Shown here one piece after another: positions 27,878 through 36,553 of a DNA stretch of 64,000 bases. The DNA is taken from NCBI RefSeq assembly GCF_001695855.1, contig NZ_MBSS01000009.1, positions 62,001 to 126,000 of the forward strand. Reading direction: 5' to 3'. The translations under genes were made by a program, and so were the position numbers. The notes below the pieces were generated by a model. The model saw only the letters and a list, made by a program, of their open reading frames with translations, had not been told where the DNA came from and made no database searches. The DNA is from Ensifer sp. LC163. GTDB lineage: Bacteria; Pseudomonadota; Alphaproteobacteria; Rhizobiales; Rhizobiaceae. Numbering within the stretch: the first letter of the stretch is position 1; each line of letters opens with the position of its first letter.

Positions 27878-27926
27878 GGCATGTCGTCACCGCAAAACCG
27901 CCGCACACTTTTGCGCGACATGCTTA
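27878..27926 (-). repeat. dispersed palindromic repeat, copy 4 (head only), fused to the purB stop
   Basis: Read on the minus strand: TAAGCATGTCGCGCAAAAGT, GTGCGGCGGTTTTGCGGTGA, CGACATGCC. It matches the first half of copy 3. The initial TAA is the stop codon of purB, so the repeat begins exactly at the end of the gene. Confidence 0.75.
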
Positions 27927-29225
27927 GCCAAAGACCCGGCTGAAGATCGTGTCGACGTGTTTGGTGTGGTAACCCAGATCGAACTTTTCGCGGATGTCAG
28001 CTTCCGACAGGGCCGCGCGAACCTCGGCATCGGCAAGCAACTCCTCCAGGAAGTCCTTGCCCTGTTCCCAGACCTTCATCGCGTTGCGCTGGACGAGGCG
28101 ATAGGCATCCTCACGCGACACGCCGGCCTGCGTCAATGCGAGCAGGACGCGCTGCGAGTGAACGAGACCGCGGAACTTGTTCATGTTCTTGGTCATGTTG
28201 TCGGGATAGACGAGCAGCTTGTCGATTACGCCGGTCAAGCGGGCAAGCGCGAAGTCGAGCGTTACCGTCGCATCCGGGCCGATCATGCGCTCGACCGAGG
28301 AATGTGAGATATCGCGCTCGTGCCAGAGCGCGACGTTTTCCATCGCAGGAATGGCGAAAGCGCGGACCATGCGGGCAAGACCCGTGAGGTTTTCCGTCAG
28401 CACCGGATTGCGCTTGTGCGGCATGGCCGACGAGCCCTTCTGGCCCGGCGAGAAATATTCCTCAGCTTCGAGGACTTCCGTGCGCTGCAGGTGGCGGATT
28501 TCGGTGGCCAGGCGCTCGATCGACGAGGCGACGACGCCAAGGGTGGCGAAATACATCGCGTGGCGGTCGCGCGGGATCACCTGGGTGGAGACCGGCTCTG
28601 GCTTCAGCCCAAGCGCCTTGGCGACGTGTTCCTCGACGCGCGGGTCGATATTGGCGAAGGTGCCGACGGCGCCGGAGATAGCGCAGGTCGCAACTTCTTC
28701 GCGGGCTGCGATAAGACGCTGCTTGCAGCGATCGAACTCGGCATAGGCCAGCGCCAGCTTGACGCCGAAGGTCGTCGGTTCGGCGTGGATGCCGTGCGAG
28801 CGGCCGATCGTCACCGTATCCTTGTGTTCGAACGCGCGACGCTTCAGCGCTTCCAGCAGCTTGTCCATATCGGCAAGCAGAAGGTCGGTTGCCCGTACCA
28901 GCTGCACGTTGAAGCAGGTGTCGAGCACGTCGGAGGACGTCATGCCCTGGTGGATGAAGCGGCTGTCGGGGCCGACGAACTCTGCCAGATGCGTCAGGAA
29001 CGCAATGACGTCGTGCTTGGTGACGGCTTCGATTTCGTCGATACGATCGACGTCGAACGTGGCGGCGCCACCCTTTTCCCAGATCGTCTTTGCGGCATCT
29101 TTCGGGATCACGCCGATTTCGGCCAGCGCATCGCAGGCATGGGCCTCGATCTCGAACCAGATGCGGAACTTGGTTTCCGGCGACCAGATGGCCACCATTT
29201 CCGGTCGGGAATAACGGGGGATCAT
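27924..29225 (-). CDS. purB: adenylosuccinate lyase
   Basis: Catalyses two purine steps: SAICAR to AICAR and adenylosuccinate to AMP, each releasing fumarate. The 433-aa protein starts MIPRYSRPEMVAIWSPE and has the superfamily signature GSSAMPHKRNP, the TSSDVLDTCFNVQL segment (general-acid region) and the GRSHGIHAEPTTFG motif with the catalytic His. It is the last gene of a minus-strand array beginning with the substrate-binding protein at 33.4 kb. Its stop lies at the edge of a repeat element. Confidence 0.97.
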   Translation of the reverse strand: MIPRYSRPEMVAIWSPETKFRIWFEIEAHACDALAEIGVIPKDAAKTIWEKGGAATFDVDRIDEIEAVTKHDVIAFLTHLAEFVGPDSRFIHQGMTSSDVLDTCFNVQLVRATDLLLADMDKLLEALKRRAFEHKDTVTIGRSHGIHAEPTTFGVKLALAYAEFDRCKQRLIAAREEVATCAISGAVGTFANIDPRVEEHVAKALGLKPEPVSTQVIPRDRHAMYFATLGVVASSIERLATEIRHLQRTEVLEAEEYFSPGQKGSSAMPHKRNPVLTENLTGLARMVRAFAIPAMENVALWHERDISHSSVERMIGPDATVTLDFALARLTGVIDKLLVYPDNMTKNMNKFRGLVHSQRVLLALTQAGVSREDAYRLVQRNAMKVWEQGKDFLEELLADAEVRAALSEADIREKFDLGYHTKHVDTIFSRVFG

Positions 29226-29288
29226 GGGCTCTCAGCTTTCGTCATCAGTGGAGGATGGCTGTGCCTCTAGCAAAGATGCCCGCCAAGC

Positions 29289-29843
29289 TCAACGTTGTTG
29301 ACGGCCCTCAGCCCTCGCAAGCCACAGGCTGACGGCCAGAAGTGCCACGCCGCCGACCGGAAGATAGAGCCGAATGCCCAGCACCAGGAACTGGTAGAAG
29401 GCGACAAGCGAGGTAAAGGCGAACTGGTAAAACCAGGCCCGGGTGCCGGTATCGGCGTGCCAGCGGGCGTAAAACACGCGATAATCGAGCGCGAACAGCA
29501 TGGCCGTGACGGCGATCGTGCCGAGCGACAGGCACAAGAGATAGGCCGCAAACCGGGTTTCAGCAGGACGGCCAAGCGTGGCGAAACGTGCCAGGAACAG
29601 TGCAGGCGGCCAGGCCAGCATGGCACCGAGACCATACATCACGAGCAATTCCGCCAGGTGGAAGGTTAGGGTGCTCTCGCGAAGCCAGAGCGCAAACCAG
29701 GCGGAAGCGACCGTCACCAGCCCCCAGGCCGGCGCGCCCAACACAAGTTCAGGCGCGGACGGGAACGCCCGTACGAATCGCGAGCGCTTCAGGGCCGGCG
29801 CGGAAGCATAAGCTGATTTCGCCCCGGCGCCCGTTTCATTCAT
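29289..29843 (-). CDS. integral membrane protein of unknown function
   Basis: A 184-aa protein with a basic cytosolic N-terminus and about five hydrophobic helices from residue 33 to the end (VLGAPAWGLVTVASAWFALW, LLVMYGLGAMLAWPPALFLA, AYLLCLSLGTIAVTAMLFAL, and two more). I recognise no domain. The ATG at 29843 overlaps the stop of the DUF2259 gene (ATGA), which fixes the start over the upstream alternative at 29873. It lies 63 bases before purB in the same direction. Confidence 0.75.
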   Translation of the reverse strand: MNETGAGAKSAYASAPALKRSRFVRAFPSAPELVLGAPAWGLVTVASAWFALWLRESTLTFHLAELLVMYGLGAMLAWPPALFLARFATLGRPAETRFAAYLLCLSLGTIAVTAMLFALDYRVFYARWHADTGTRAWFYQFAFTSLVAFYQFLVLGIRLYLPVGGVALLAVSLWLARAEGRQQR

Positions 29844-30580
29844 CTTGCGATCCGGGTCGGAACCGCAATCCATCGTCTGTCGGTCGTGCCCTCGAAGCCG
29901 AGCGATTTGACCAGCACCATCACGACATGGGTTTGCGTGCCATCATCGTTCATGTGCGTCACTGCGCCGCCGATGCGATAACCGGTCGGGCAACGGCGGC
30001 TTTCCGGCACACGAGCGTCGTCCTGCAGCACGTCACTTGCCGGCTTGCCAGCCTTCATCGTCATCGACAGGCGGAAGCCTTTGACCTCTTTCAGGAAATC
30101 TTTGCACAGCCCTTCCGGCTCGAAGCTTTTTTCCTCGAGTGTCAGGCCGTAGGTCTCACGGAAGGCATCGTCTGCGGCAAAGGCATCGTAGGTAAGGGCC
30201 AGCGGCGCTGCATTGGCTTCGGTAATCGGATTGTAGGCAGCGAGCAGTCCCGGCGCATCGGCAAGCCTGTAGGCATCGATCAAGGGCGCGGCGCGGCGAT
30301 GCGCCTCGTGTCTCGTCCGGTGCAGCGGAGCGCCATCCTCGCGACCGACCGCGCGCACCGGCGCGCCCGGCAGAAACGTGTCGTTGCGCGTATCGACGAC
30401 GTAGATCGTAGAATACGGGAAACCCGAGCCGTCCTGGACGCCATACTCCTCGAACGCAAAAACATTGCCGTCGGAGGAAAAGCCGATCGGCTGGAATGCA
30501 GCATAGTCACCGGCCGATGCCTGTGACGCCATAAGCGCAGCCACCCCGAGAAGCAGCCCTGACGTCGCCAGGTGCGCCAT
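29840..30580 (-). CDS. DUF2259 predicted secreted protein
   Basis: A 246-aa exported protein: signal peptide residues 1-23 (cleavage after SQASA), then the DUF2259 pattern beginning GDYAAFQPIGFSSDGNVFAF and a C-terminal region that resembles a beta-rich repeat (YRIGGAVTHMNDDGTQTHVV). Function unknown; family members are periplasmic. The start codon shares one base with the rpe stop (TAATG), and the stop overlaps the next gene, so three genes are translationally coupled. Confidence 0.82.
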   Translation of the reverse strand: MAHLATSGLLLGVAALMASQASAGDYAAFQPIGFSSDGNVFAFEEYGVQDGSGFPYSTIYVVDTRNDTFLPGAPVRAVGREDGAPLHRTRHEAHRRAAPLIDAYRLADAPGLLAAYNPITEANAAPLALTYDAFAADDAFRETYGLTLEEKSFEPEGLCKDFLKEVKGFRLSMTMKAGKPASDVLQDDARVPESRRCPTGYRIGGAVTHMNDDGTQTHVVMVLVKSLGFEGTTDRRWIAVPTRIAR

Positions 30581-31254
30581 TAGCGGGCCTTTTCGGCGGG
30601 GGTGCGGATCGCCTGGATGGCAGAGCGATAGGCATCGACCGAACCACCCTTGAAGATTGCCGAACCGGCGACGAGCACATTTGCGCCGGCGCCGGCCGCA
30701 ATCGCTGCCGTTTCAGGGGCGATGCCGCCGTCGACTTCGATCTCGATTGGCCGATCGCCGATCATCGCCTTGATCCGGCGGATCTTTTCCGCCGTCGCGT
30801 CGATGAATTTCTGGCCGCCGAAACCCGGGTTGACCGTCATCACCAGTACCAAGTCCACGGTGTCGAGCACATATTCGATGGCGCTTTCGGGCGTTGCCGG
30901 ATTGAGCGAAACGCCGGCCTTCTTGCCGAGCGACCTGACGGTCTGCAGCGAACGGTGAAGGTGCGGCCCGGCTTCAGCGTGAACCGTCAGGATATCGCAA
31001 CCGGCCTTGGCAAAGGCTTCAAGGAACCCGTCGGCGGGCGAGATCATCAGGTGGCAATCAAAGGTCGCCTCGGTATAGCGGCGCAACGACTTGATCACGT
31101 CGGGCCCAAACGTGATGTTCGGGACGAAATGCCCGTCCATGACATCGAGATGGATCCAATCCGCGCCGGCATCCACGACGTCGCGGACTTCCTGTCCGAG
31201 CTTCGAAAAATCGGCCGCCAGGATCGACGGTGCAATGCGAATGGGATGGGTCAT
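30580..31254 (-). CDS. rpe: ribulose-phosphate 3-epimerase
   Basis: Interconverts ribulose 5-phosphate and xylulose 5-phosphate in the pentose-phosphate pathway, upstream of PRPP and so of purines. The 224-aa TIM barrel has [14 protein letters not shown], the metal and catalytic motif [22 protein letters not shown], and EVDGGI near the C-terminus. ATG 31254 has GGAG six bases upstream; the longer frame to 31302 is not conserved. Same-strand array with the P1 hydrolase upstream (74-base gap) and DUF2259 downstream (overlap). Confidence 0.96.
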   Translation of the reverse strand: MTHPIRIAPSILAADFSKLGQEVRDVVDAGADWIHLDVMDGHFVPNITFGPDVIKSLRRYTEATFDCHLMISPADGFLEAFAKAGCDILTVHAEAGPHLHRSLQTVRSLGKKAGVSLNPATPESAIEYVLDTVDLVLVMTVNPGFGGQKFIDATAEKIRRIKAMIGDRPIEIEVDGGIAPETAAIAAGAGANVLVAGSAIFKGGSVDAYRSAIQAIRTPAEKAR

Positions 31255-31328
31255 GAGAGGCTCCGGCTGTTTCCCGCGCAATAGCACTCCGCAGCCGCGC
31301 AAACAACATGCGCGCTGCTAATCGTGGT

Positions 31329-32336
31329 TCAACCGCGGCTGGACCAGCACGGGACGGGATCGTTTTCGGCGGGTGTTGCGTCATGGACGCCGCGGGCGAT
31401 CGCGCGCGCCATCGTCGCCGCGGCGGCTGCGCCGAGATCGAGGAAATCCGCGAGCTCCAATGTTCTGCCGCTTGCGCCGGTGGCAAGCGCGAAGATGAGG
31501 TCACCGTCAAGCGGCGTGTGCGCCGGCCATAGGGCCCGCGAGAAGCCATCATGCGCCGCGATTGCCAGGCGCTTGGCCTCGGCCTTGGTCAACACCGCAT
31601 CCGTCGCGATCACCGCGATCGTGGTGTTGGCGGCTGCCGACAGGTTGGCAGCCAGTTTCGTGCGGATATCGGATGCGTCCGCCGGCAGGGGATGGGGCAG
31701 GCCAAGCCCACCGAACTCTTCCTGCTTCTCGAAGGGAGCGGCCCAGAAATGCCGGGTGCCGCCGACGGTCGCCGAGCCGAGTGCGTTGACGGCTACGAGC
31801 GCGCCGACGGTGATCCCGTTCGGCAGCACGATCGAGGCGGAGCCAAGGCCACCCTTGAAGGTCGCCGTCAAGGCGCCGGTGCCGGCGCCTGCCGAGCCCG
31901 TCGAAAAGCTCAGATCCGCTTTGCGCACAGCCTCGTAGCCAAGTTCGCGGTAGGGGGGGAACTGCCCCCAGTCCTTGTCGCCACCGTTGATCAGGTCGAA
32001 CAGGATTGCAGCCGGCACGATCGGCACGCGGTGTGGCCCGATGGCAAAGCCGCGTCCCATCTCCTTGAGTGCTGCCTGCGCACCGGATGCAGCGTCCAGG
32101 CCAAAGGCCGAACCGCCGGACAGGATGATGGCATCGACGGTCTGCACGGTGTTGTGCGGTTCGAGCAAATCCGTTTCGCGCGCGCCGGGAGCACCGCCGA
32201 GCACCTGGACGGCGGCCGTTGCCGGCGGATCGCAGACGATTGCGGTCACGCCCGATTTCAAGCGATGGTCTTCGGCATTGCCGACGGAAAGGCCAGCGAC
32301 ATCGGTGATCAGGTTATGTGGCCCAGGTACCATCAT
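31329..32336 (-). CDS. P1/S58 family peptidase or NylC-like amidohydrolase
   Basis: A 335-aa Ntn-hydrolase-like protein of the DmpA/NylC group. It has LITDVAGLSVGNAED near the N-terminus, the LSGGSAFGLDAASG loop, and the GAGTGALTATFKGGLGSAS segment. The stretch N237-T238-T239 followed by IAVIATDA looks like the Asn/Thr self-cleavage site of NylC-type enzymes, with Thr238 as the likely nucleophile. Members hydrolyse beta- or D-amino-acid peptides or oligoamides. ATG 32336 overlaps the stop of the substrate-binding protein (ATGA), which fixes the start. Confidence 0.82.
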   Translation of the reverse strand: MMVPGPHNLITDVAGLSVGNAEDHRLKSGVTAIVCDPPATAAVQVLGGAPGARETDLLEPHNTVQTVDAIILSGGSAFGLDAASGAQAALKEMGRGFAIGPHRVPIVPAAILFDLINGGDKDWGQFPPYRELGYEAVRKADLSFSTGSAGAGTGALTATFKGGLGSASIVLPNGITVGALVAVNALGSATVGGTRHFWAAPFEKQEEFGGLGLPHPLPADASDIRTKLAANLSAAANTTIAVIATDAVLTKAEAKRLAIAAHDGFSRALWPAHTPLDGDLIFALATGASGRTLELADFLDLGAAAAATMARAIARGVHDATPAENDPVPCWSSRG

Positions 32337-33421
32337 TGCGCTCCGGCGGCGTCGGCAACGGGGACGAAGCGGCCCGCCTGCCATTGCATCAATCGATAGG
32401 GATTGCCGGCGCGCTCGTGCGCCGAGTTGAAAGCGATCGGGCCGAGGATCGTCTGGTAGGGCGCCTTGAGCAGCACCTCCGTCAACGGCTTTTCGTCCTT
32501 TTCAGCCTGATCCCTGGCCTGCTCCAGAACAGACATGGCGCCGAATGCCTGGAGCACATAACCTTCGGGCTCGATGCCGGCTGACCGCATGGCGTCGGCG
32601 ACAGGCTTGCCCTCAGAAGACTGAGCCGCATCGGGCAACGTCAGCGCCAGAACACCGTCGGCCAGCGGTACGGTCGCGTCGGCTGCGTTCAGCGTGTCGC
32701 CGCCGAGCAAGGTCAGGCTTGCGCCTTCCTCCTGCGCATCGCGCGCGATCACGGCGGTATCCTGTCGGTCGCCGCCGGTGAAGACGTGCGTTGCGCCGCT
32801 CTTCACCAGGCGCCGCACGAGGTTGATCTGCTGCTCCTGGGCGGGGCGATAGGTGTCGGTAAAGACTGGTGTCAGTCCGATTTCGCCGAGCGCTGCGCGC
32901 ACGCTCTCGACCAGTTCGCGGCTATGGATCGTGCCGTCGTCGATCAAGGCGATCGGCTTGTCCTTCCAACGCGCGGTAATGGCAGCAACGATGCCGGCCG
33001 ATTCGGCCTTGCCGCTCGGGGCGAGGCGAAACAGCGGCCAGTTCTTCTTGAGCACGTCTTCCATCAGGATGTCAGAACGCACGCTCAGCGTCACCGCTGG
33101 TATATTGGCCTCGGCGAGCGCTGGCAGCGTCGCGGTGAGGCTCTCGGTGCAGAGGAAGCCGATGGCCGCCTCGGCGCCGGCCGCCAGAAGCGCCTTGGTC
33201 AGAGCTTCGGCACTAGCCGCGTCGCATGTTTCGGGGATGACGACGATTTCGCTGCCGCGATCGGCTGCCTGGAAGGTGGCGCCATCGATGATCTGCTTGC
33301 CGAGCAGGGCGAACGGCCCTTCAACGGGAGCAACAACAGCGACCTTGACGCCGGCAGCGGCGGCAGGTGCAGCTTGCGCCATTCCCGCTACGATGAGGCT
33401 CAAAACGATCGAACGAAGCAT
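32333..33421 (-). CDS. ABC-type substrate-binding protein, branched-chain amino acid (LivJ-like) family
   Basis: A 362-aa periplasmic type I binding protein: signal peptide 1-23, then VKVAVVAPVEGPFALLGKQI and two alternating Rossmann-like lobes (IGFLCTESLTATLPALAEANIPAVT; GATHVFTGGDRQDTAVIAR). No permease or ATPase gene is adjacent, so it is an orphan here and may serve a distant transporter or a sensor. It is translationally coupled to the P1 hydrolase, suggesting that the ligand is a peptide or amide product or precursor; this is inference. Confidence 0.82.
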   Translation of the reverse strand: MLRSIVLSLIVAGMAQAAPAAAAGVKVAVVAPVEGPFALLGKQIIDGATFQAADRGSEIVVIPETCDAASAEALTKALLAAGAEAAIGFLCTESLTATLPALAEANIPAVTLSVRSDILMEDVLKKNWPLFRLAPSGKAESAGIVAAITARWKDKPIALIDDGTIHSRELVESVRAALGEIGLTPVFTDTYRPAQEQQINLVRRLVKSGATHVFTGGDRQDTAVIARDAQEEGASLTLLGGDTLNAADATVPLADGVLALTLPDAAQSSEGKPVADAMRSAGIEPEGYVLQAFGAMSVLEQARDQAEKDEKPLTEVLLKAPYQTILGPIAFNSAHERAGNPYRLMQWQAGRFVPVADAAGAQ

Positions 33422-33715
33422 GCAATTCCCCGATACTGCATAATTCCCAAGGTCGGAATGGTTTCAAGGAGAGATTATGCAGCGAGTCTAAAAATGCTAC
33501 CGCATTCCTTGGCGTGATCTCAATCATCCGCGGCGCTGTAGTGGCCGCATGTTTTAAGGATGTGGCCACCGGCGTCAAAGGAAAAGATGCAGGTGGAAAC
33601 GACGGCCATCCGATCCGCGCCATGACCATGTCGCGGATCTGCAAGATTCTCCGGCCGGCGGGTTTCATATTTTCCGCCAGCGGCTATATGTGCCTGACAT
33701 CGCCTGGAGAGAGAT

Positions 33716-34210
33716 GTGTTGGAGAGAGCCCGACTGGACCCGATAAGTTATCGCGACGCGATGAGCCGCCTGGCCGGCCACGTGCAGCTCATCACCGCTG
33801 CCGATGGCGGCGAGCGACGCGGAGTCACGGTCACCGCCTCCTGCTCGGTTTCCGACAGCCCTCCAACCGTTCTCGTCTGCCTGAACGCTGCAAACCCGCG
33901 CAATGACATCTTCGTGCGGGGAGGCAGCTTTGCGCTGAACCTGCTCGGCGACGAGCATCGTGCGCTCGCCCACGCCTTTTCCGGTCGTGACCAGCTCGAC
34001 ATGGATCGCCGCTTCGCGCTCGGCCAATGGACGCAGCTGACGACCGGTTCGCCGATCCTCGTTGATGCAACCGCCGCTTTCGATTGCCGGCTGATCGAGG
34101 TCAAGACCATCGCGACCCATATCGTGCTGTTCGGCGAGGTCGTGGATGTCTCGCTCGGTCCGTCGCGCCCGCCGCTCATTTATGTAGACCGCGGATACCA
34201 CTCGCTGTAG
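33716..34210 (+). CDS. flavin reductase-like FMN-binding protein
   Basis: A 164-aa protein of the HpaC/flavin reductase (split-barrel) family, which reduces FMN or FAD with NAD(P)H for partner monooxygenases. Typical segments are RLAGHVQLITAAD, RRGVTVTASCSVSDSPPTVLVCLN and FALNLLGDEHRALAHAFSG. The start is GTG 33716 with GGAG at 33706-33709; a TTG follows directly. No monooxygenase gene is near, so the partner is unknown. Stands alone, divergent from the substrate-binding gene. Confidence 0.85.
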   Translation: MLERARLDPISYRDAMSRLAGHVQLITAADGGERRGVTVTASCSVSDSPPTVLVCLNAANPRNDIFVRGGSFALNLLGDEHRALAHAFSGRDQLDMDRRFALGQWTQLTTGSPILVDATAAFDCRLIEVKTIATHIVLFGEVVDVSLGPSRPPLIYVDRGYHSL

Positions 34211-34229
34211 GTTTTCAAGACGGGCGATC

Positions 34230-34290
34230 CGTTCTCGCTGAGAACGTGAGAAAATGCCTGCAAGCAGCTGATATAAGACGTTTATATCAG
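34230..34290. promoter_or_regulatory. two perfect dyads upstream of the cox-like cluster
   Basis: CGTTCTC-GCT-GAGAACG at 34230-34246 and CTGATATAA-N5-TTATATCAG at 34268-34290. The second ends 12 bases before the first possible start of the AAA+ gene, a position expected for a repressor operator. Neither is followed by a T run. Confidence 0.5.
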
Positions 34291-34302
34291 ATATCATGAC
34301 GA

Positions 34303-35259
34303 ATGACTGAAACTGGCCGTAGCGGAGGATGCATGGCGCCGGCGACAGGTGAATTGCCCCAATCCATCGATGAAACGATGGCGATGCTGGAGGCACAGGA
34401 TTATCTCGCCGGCACGGCGCTTGCGACGGTGCTGTTTCTCGCGCTCCGGATGAAACGCCCGCTCTTTCTCGAAGGCGAGGCCGGTGTCGGCAAGACCGAG
34501 GTCGCCAAGGTGCTCGCCCGTGCCCTCGATCGGCCTTTGATCCGCCTGCAGTGCTACGAGGGGCTCGACGTCGCGTCTGCCGTTTACGAGTGGAACTATC
34601 CCGCGCAGATGCTGGAGATCCGGCTGTCGGAAGCGGCCGGCACGGTGGACCGACGCAGGGTCGAAAGCGACATCTTCTCGGAACGATTTCTCATTCGACG
34701 CCCGGTGCTTCAGGCCATTTCGGCTGAGAGCGGACGGGCACCGGTGTTCCTGATCGACGAACTCGACCGCACCGACGAAGCCTTCGAGGCGTTTCTGCTC
34801 GAGGTCCTGTCGGATTTCCAGGTGACCATTCCGGAACTGGGCACCATCCGCGCTGCCGAACCGCCGATTGTCATCATCACCACCAACCGCACGCGCGAGA
34901 TCCACGATGCCTTGAAGCGGCGTTGCCTCTACCATTGGGTCGACTACCCCAAGGCGGCGCAGGAACTCGAAATCATCCGCCGCAAGGTTCCGGGCTGCAA
35001 CACAGCCCTGTCGCGCGAAATCATCGCCTATGTGCAGCGGCTCCGCACGATCGATCTTTTCAAGAACCCGGGTGTTGCCGAGACGATCGACTGGGCGACG
35101 GCCCTGACCGAGCTCGACCGGCTCGCACTCGACCCCGAGACGATCGCCGATACGCTGGGCACTCTCCTAAAATACCAGGACGACATCGCCAGGATCGACG
35201 GAGCCGAGGGGCGCAAGCTGCTCGCCGAGGTCAAGGCCGAATTGCTGACGGCAGGTTGA
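34303..35259 (+). CDS. MoxR-type AAA+ ATPase, CoxD-like
   Basis: A 318-aa AAA_5 ATPase with Walker A GEAGVGKT (58-65), Walker B FLIDELDR (149-156) and the sensor ITTNRTREI. It matches the CoxD group, chaperones that with a VWA partner insert sulfur (and copper in CO dehydrogenase) into the molybdenum site of hydroxylases. The order with the VWA gene 2 bases downstream, then XdhC genes, supports this. Start ATG 34303 lacks a ribosome-binding site; ATG 34333 behind GGAGG (4-base spacer) may be the true one. Confidence 0.88.
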   Translation: MTETGRSGGCMAPATGELPQSIDETMAMLEAQDYLAGTALATVLFLALRMKRPLFLEGEAGVGKTEVAKVLARALDRPLIRLQCYEGLDVASAVYEWNYPAQMLEIRLSEAAGTVDRRRVESDIFSERFLIRRPVLQAISAESGRAPVFLIDELDRTDEAFEAFLLEVLSDFQVTIPELGTIRAAEPPIVIITTNRTREIHDALKRRCLYHWVDYPKAAQELEIIRRKVPGCNTALSREIIAYVQRLRTIDLFKNPGVAETIDWATALTELDRLALDPETIADTLGTLLKYQDDIARIDGAEGRKLLAEVKAELLTAG

Positions 35260-35261
35260 CG

Positions 35262-36548
35262 ATGGAGCCGGGAGAACATCCGCCTGATGGTGCCATTCTC
35301 CCGCCGATGCCGCCCGGCGACGGAAAGCTGGCCGACAACATCGTGTTCTTTGCCCGCGCCTTGCGACGCGCCGGGATGAAGGTCGGCCCCGGAGCGATAG
35401 CCGACGCCATCGGCGCGGTCACCCTGATCGGCATCGGCACGCGCGACGAGTTCTACGCGGCACTTCAGTGCATCTTCGTCAAGCGCCACGAAGACCAGGC
35501 AGTCTTTGACGAGGCCTTTCGTCTATTCTGGCGTTCGCGCGGCCTCGTCGAGAAGATGATCGCGATGATGTCTCCGCTCGCGCCGGAACGCGGGAGCGAG
35601 CGCCAGCGCCGACGGGCCGGCGAGACGCGGGTCAGCGATGCGCTGATGTCTGGCCACGACGATGCCCGGCCGCCGCGCGACGAACCCGAGATCGAGGTCG
35701 ACGCACGCTATACCGTCTCGGGCAGGGAGCTTTTCCGCAAGGCCGATTTCGCCCAGATGACGGCTGCTGAAATCACTGAGGCGAGGCGGGCGCTGTCGTC
35801 GCTGGTGCTGCCGCTCGACCGGGTGAGGACCCGCCGCTACCGCGCCTCTGCGCGGCAGATCCGGATCGATCCGCGCGCGACGATGCGCGACGCCATGCGC
35901 TTCGGCGGTGAATTGATCTTGCCGCGCTTTCGCGAACGGCGCCTCGTTCATCCGCCGCTGGTCGTGCTTGCGGATATTTCCGGGTCGATGAGCCAATACA
36001 CACGCATCTTCCTGCATTTTCTCCACGCCCTGAGCGAAAAGCGCCAGCGCGTTCACACCTTCCTCTTCGGCACGCGGCTGACGAATGTTTCGCGGCCGAT
36101 GCGAAACCGCGACCCTGATGTCGCGCTCGACGAATGCATCTCCGCGGTCAAGGACTGGTCCGGAGGCACGCGCATCGGCGAAACCCTGCATGAGTTCAAC
36201 CGATGCTGGTCGCGACGCGTGCTGGGGCAGGGTGCCATCGTCCTTTTGATCACCGATGGCCTCGAGCGCGATGATACGGCAGAGCTGGAGCAGGAGATCG
36301 ATCGCCTGCACCGCTCGTGCCGCCGGCTGATCTGGCTCAATCCGCTCTTGCGGTTCGACGGCTTCGAGGCGCGCGCCCGCGGCGTCAAAGCGATGCTTCC
36401 GCATGTTGACGAATTCCGGGCCGTGCACAATCTTGAGTCCGTGGGCGAGCTGGTCAAATCGCTGTCGGGTCAACGGTCTGGGGCGGCCGACCCACGACGG
36501 TTCATGAACGAGCATCGCGTAATGCTGGGAGGCCGCGCTGGGAGGTAG
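35262..36548 (+). CDS. VWA-domain protein, CoxE-like
   Basis: A 428-aa protein with a basic, helical N-terminal half and a C-terminal von Willebrand A domain. The metal-ion adhesion motif DISGSM (238-243) and TDGLERD are intact. It is the usual partner of CoxD-type AAA+ ATPases. The open frame extends to 34923 through antisense-like sequence, but ATG 35262, two bases after the coxD-like stop, is the sensible start. Likely co-translated with its neighbours. Confidence 0.88.
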   Translation: MEPGEHPPDGAILPPMPPGDGKLADNIVFFARALRRAGMKVGPGAIADAIGAVTLIGIGTRDEFYAALQCIFVKRHEDQAVFDEAFRLFWRSRGLVEKMIAMMSPLAPERGSERQRRRAGETRVSDALMSGHDDARPPRDEPEIEVDARYTVSGRELFRKADFAQMTAAEITEARRALSSLVLPLDRVRTRRYRASARQIRIDPRATMRDAMRFGGELILPRFRERRLVHPPLVVLADISGSMSQYTRIFLHFLHALSEKRQRVHTFLFGTRLTNVSRPMRNRDPDVALDECISAVKDWSGGTRIGETLHEFNRCWSRRVLGQGAIVLLITDGLERDDTAELEQEIDRLHRSCRRLIWLNPLLRFDGFEARARGVKAMLPHVDEFRAVHNLESVGELVKSLSGQRSGAADPRRFMNEHRVMLGGRAGR

Positions 36549-36553
36549 GTAAC

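Noticed and set aside
34923-35261. N-terminal extension of the CoxE-like protein by 113 codons
   Set aside because: It overlaps the end of the CoxD-like gene in another frame and gives Arg/Pro-rich residues unlike the family.
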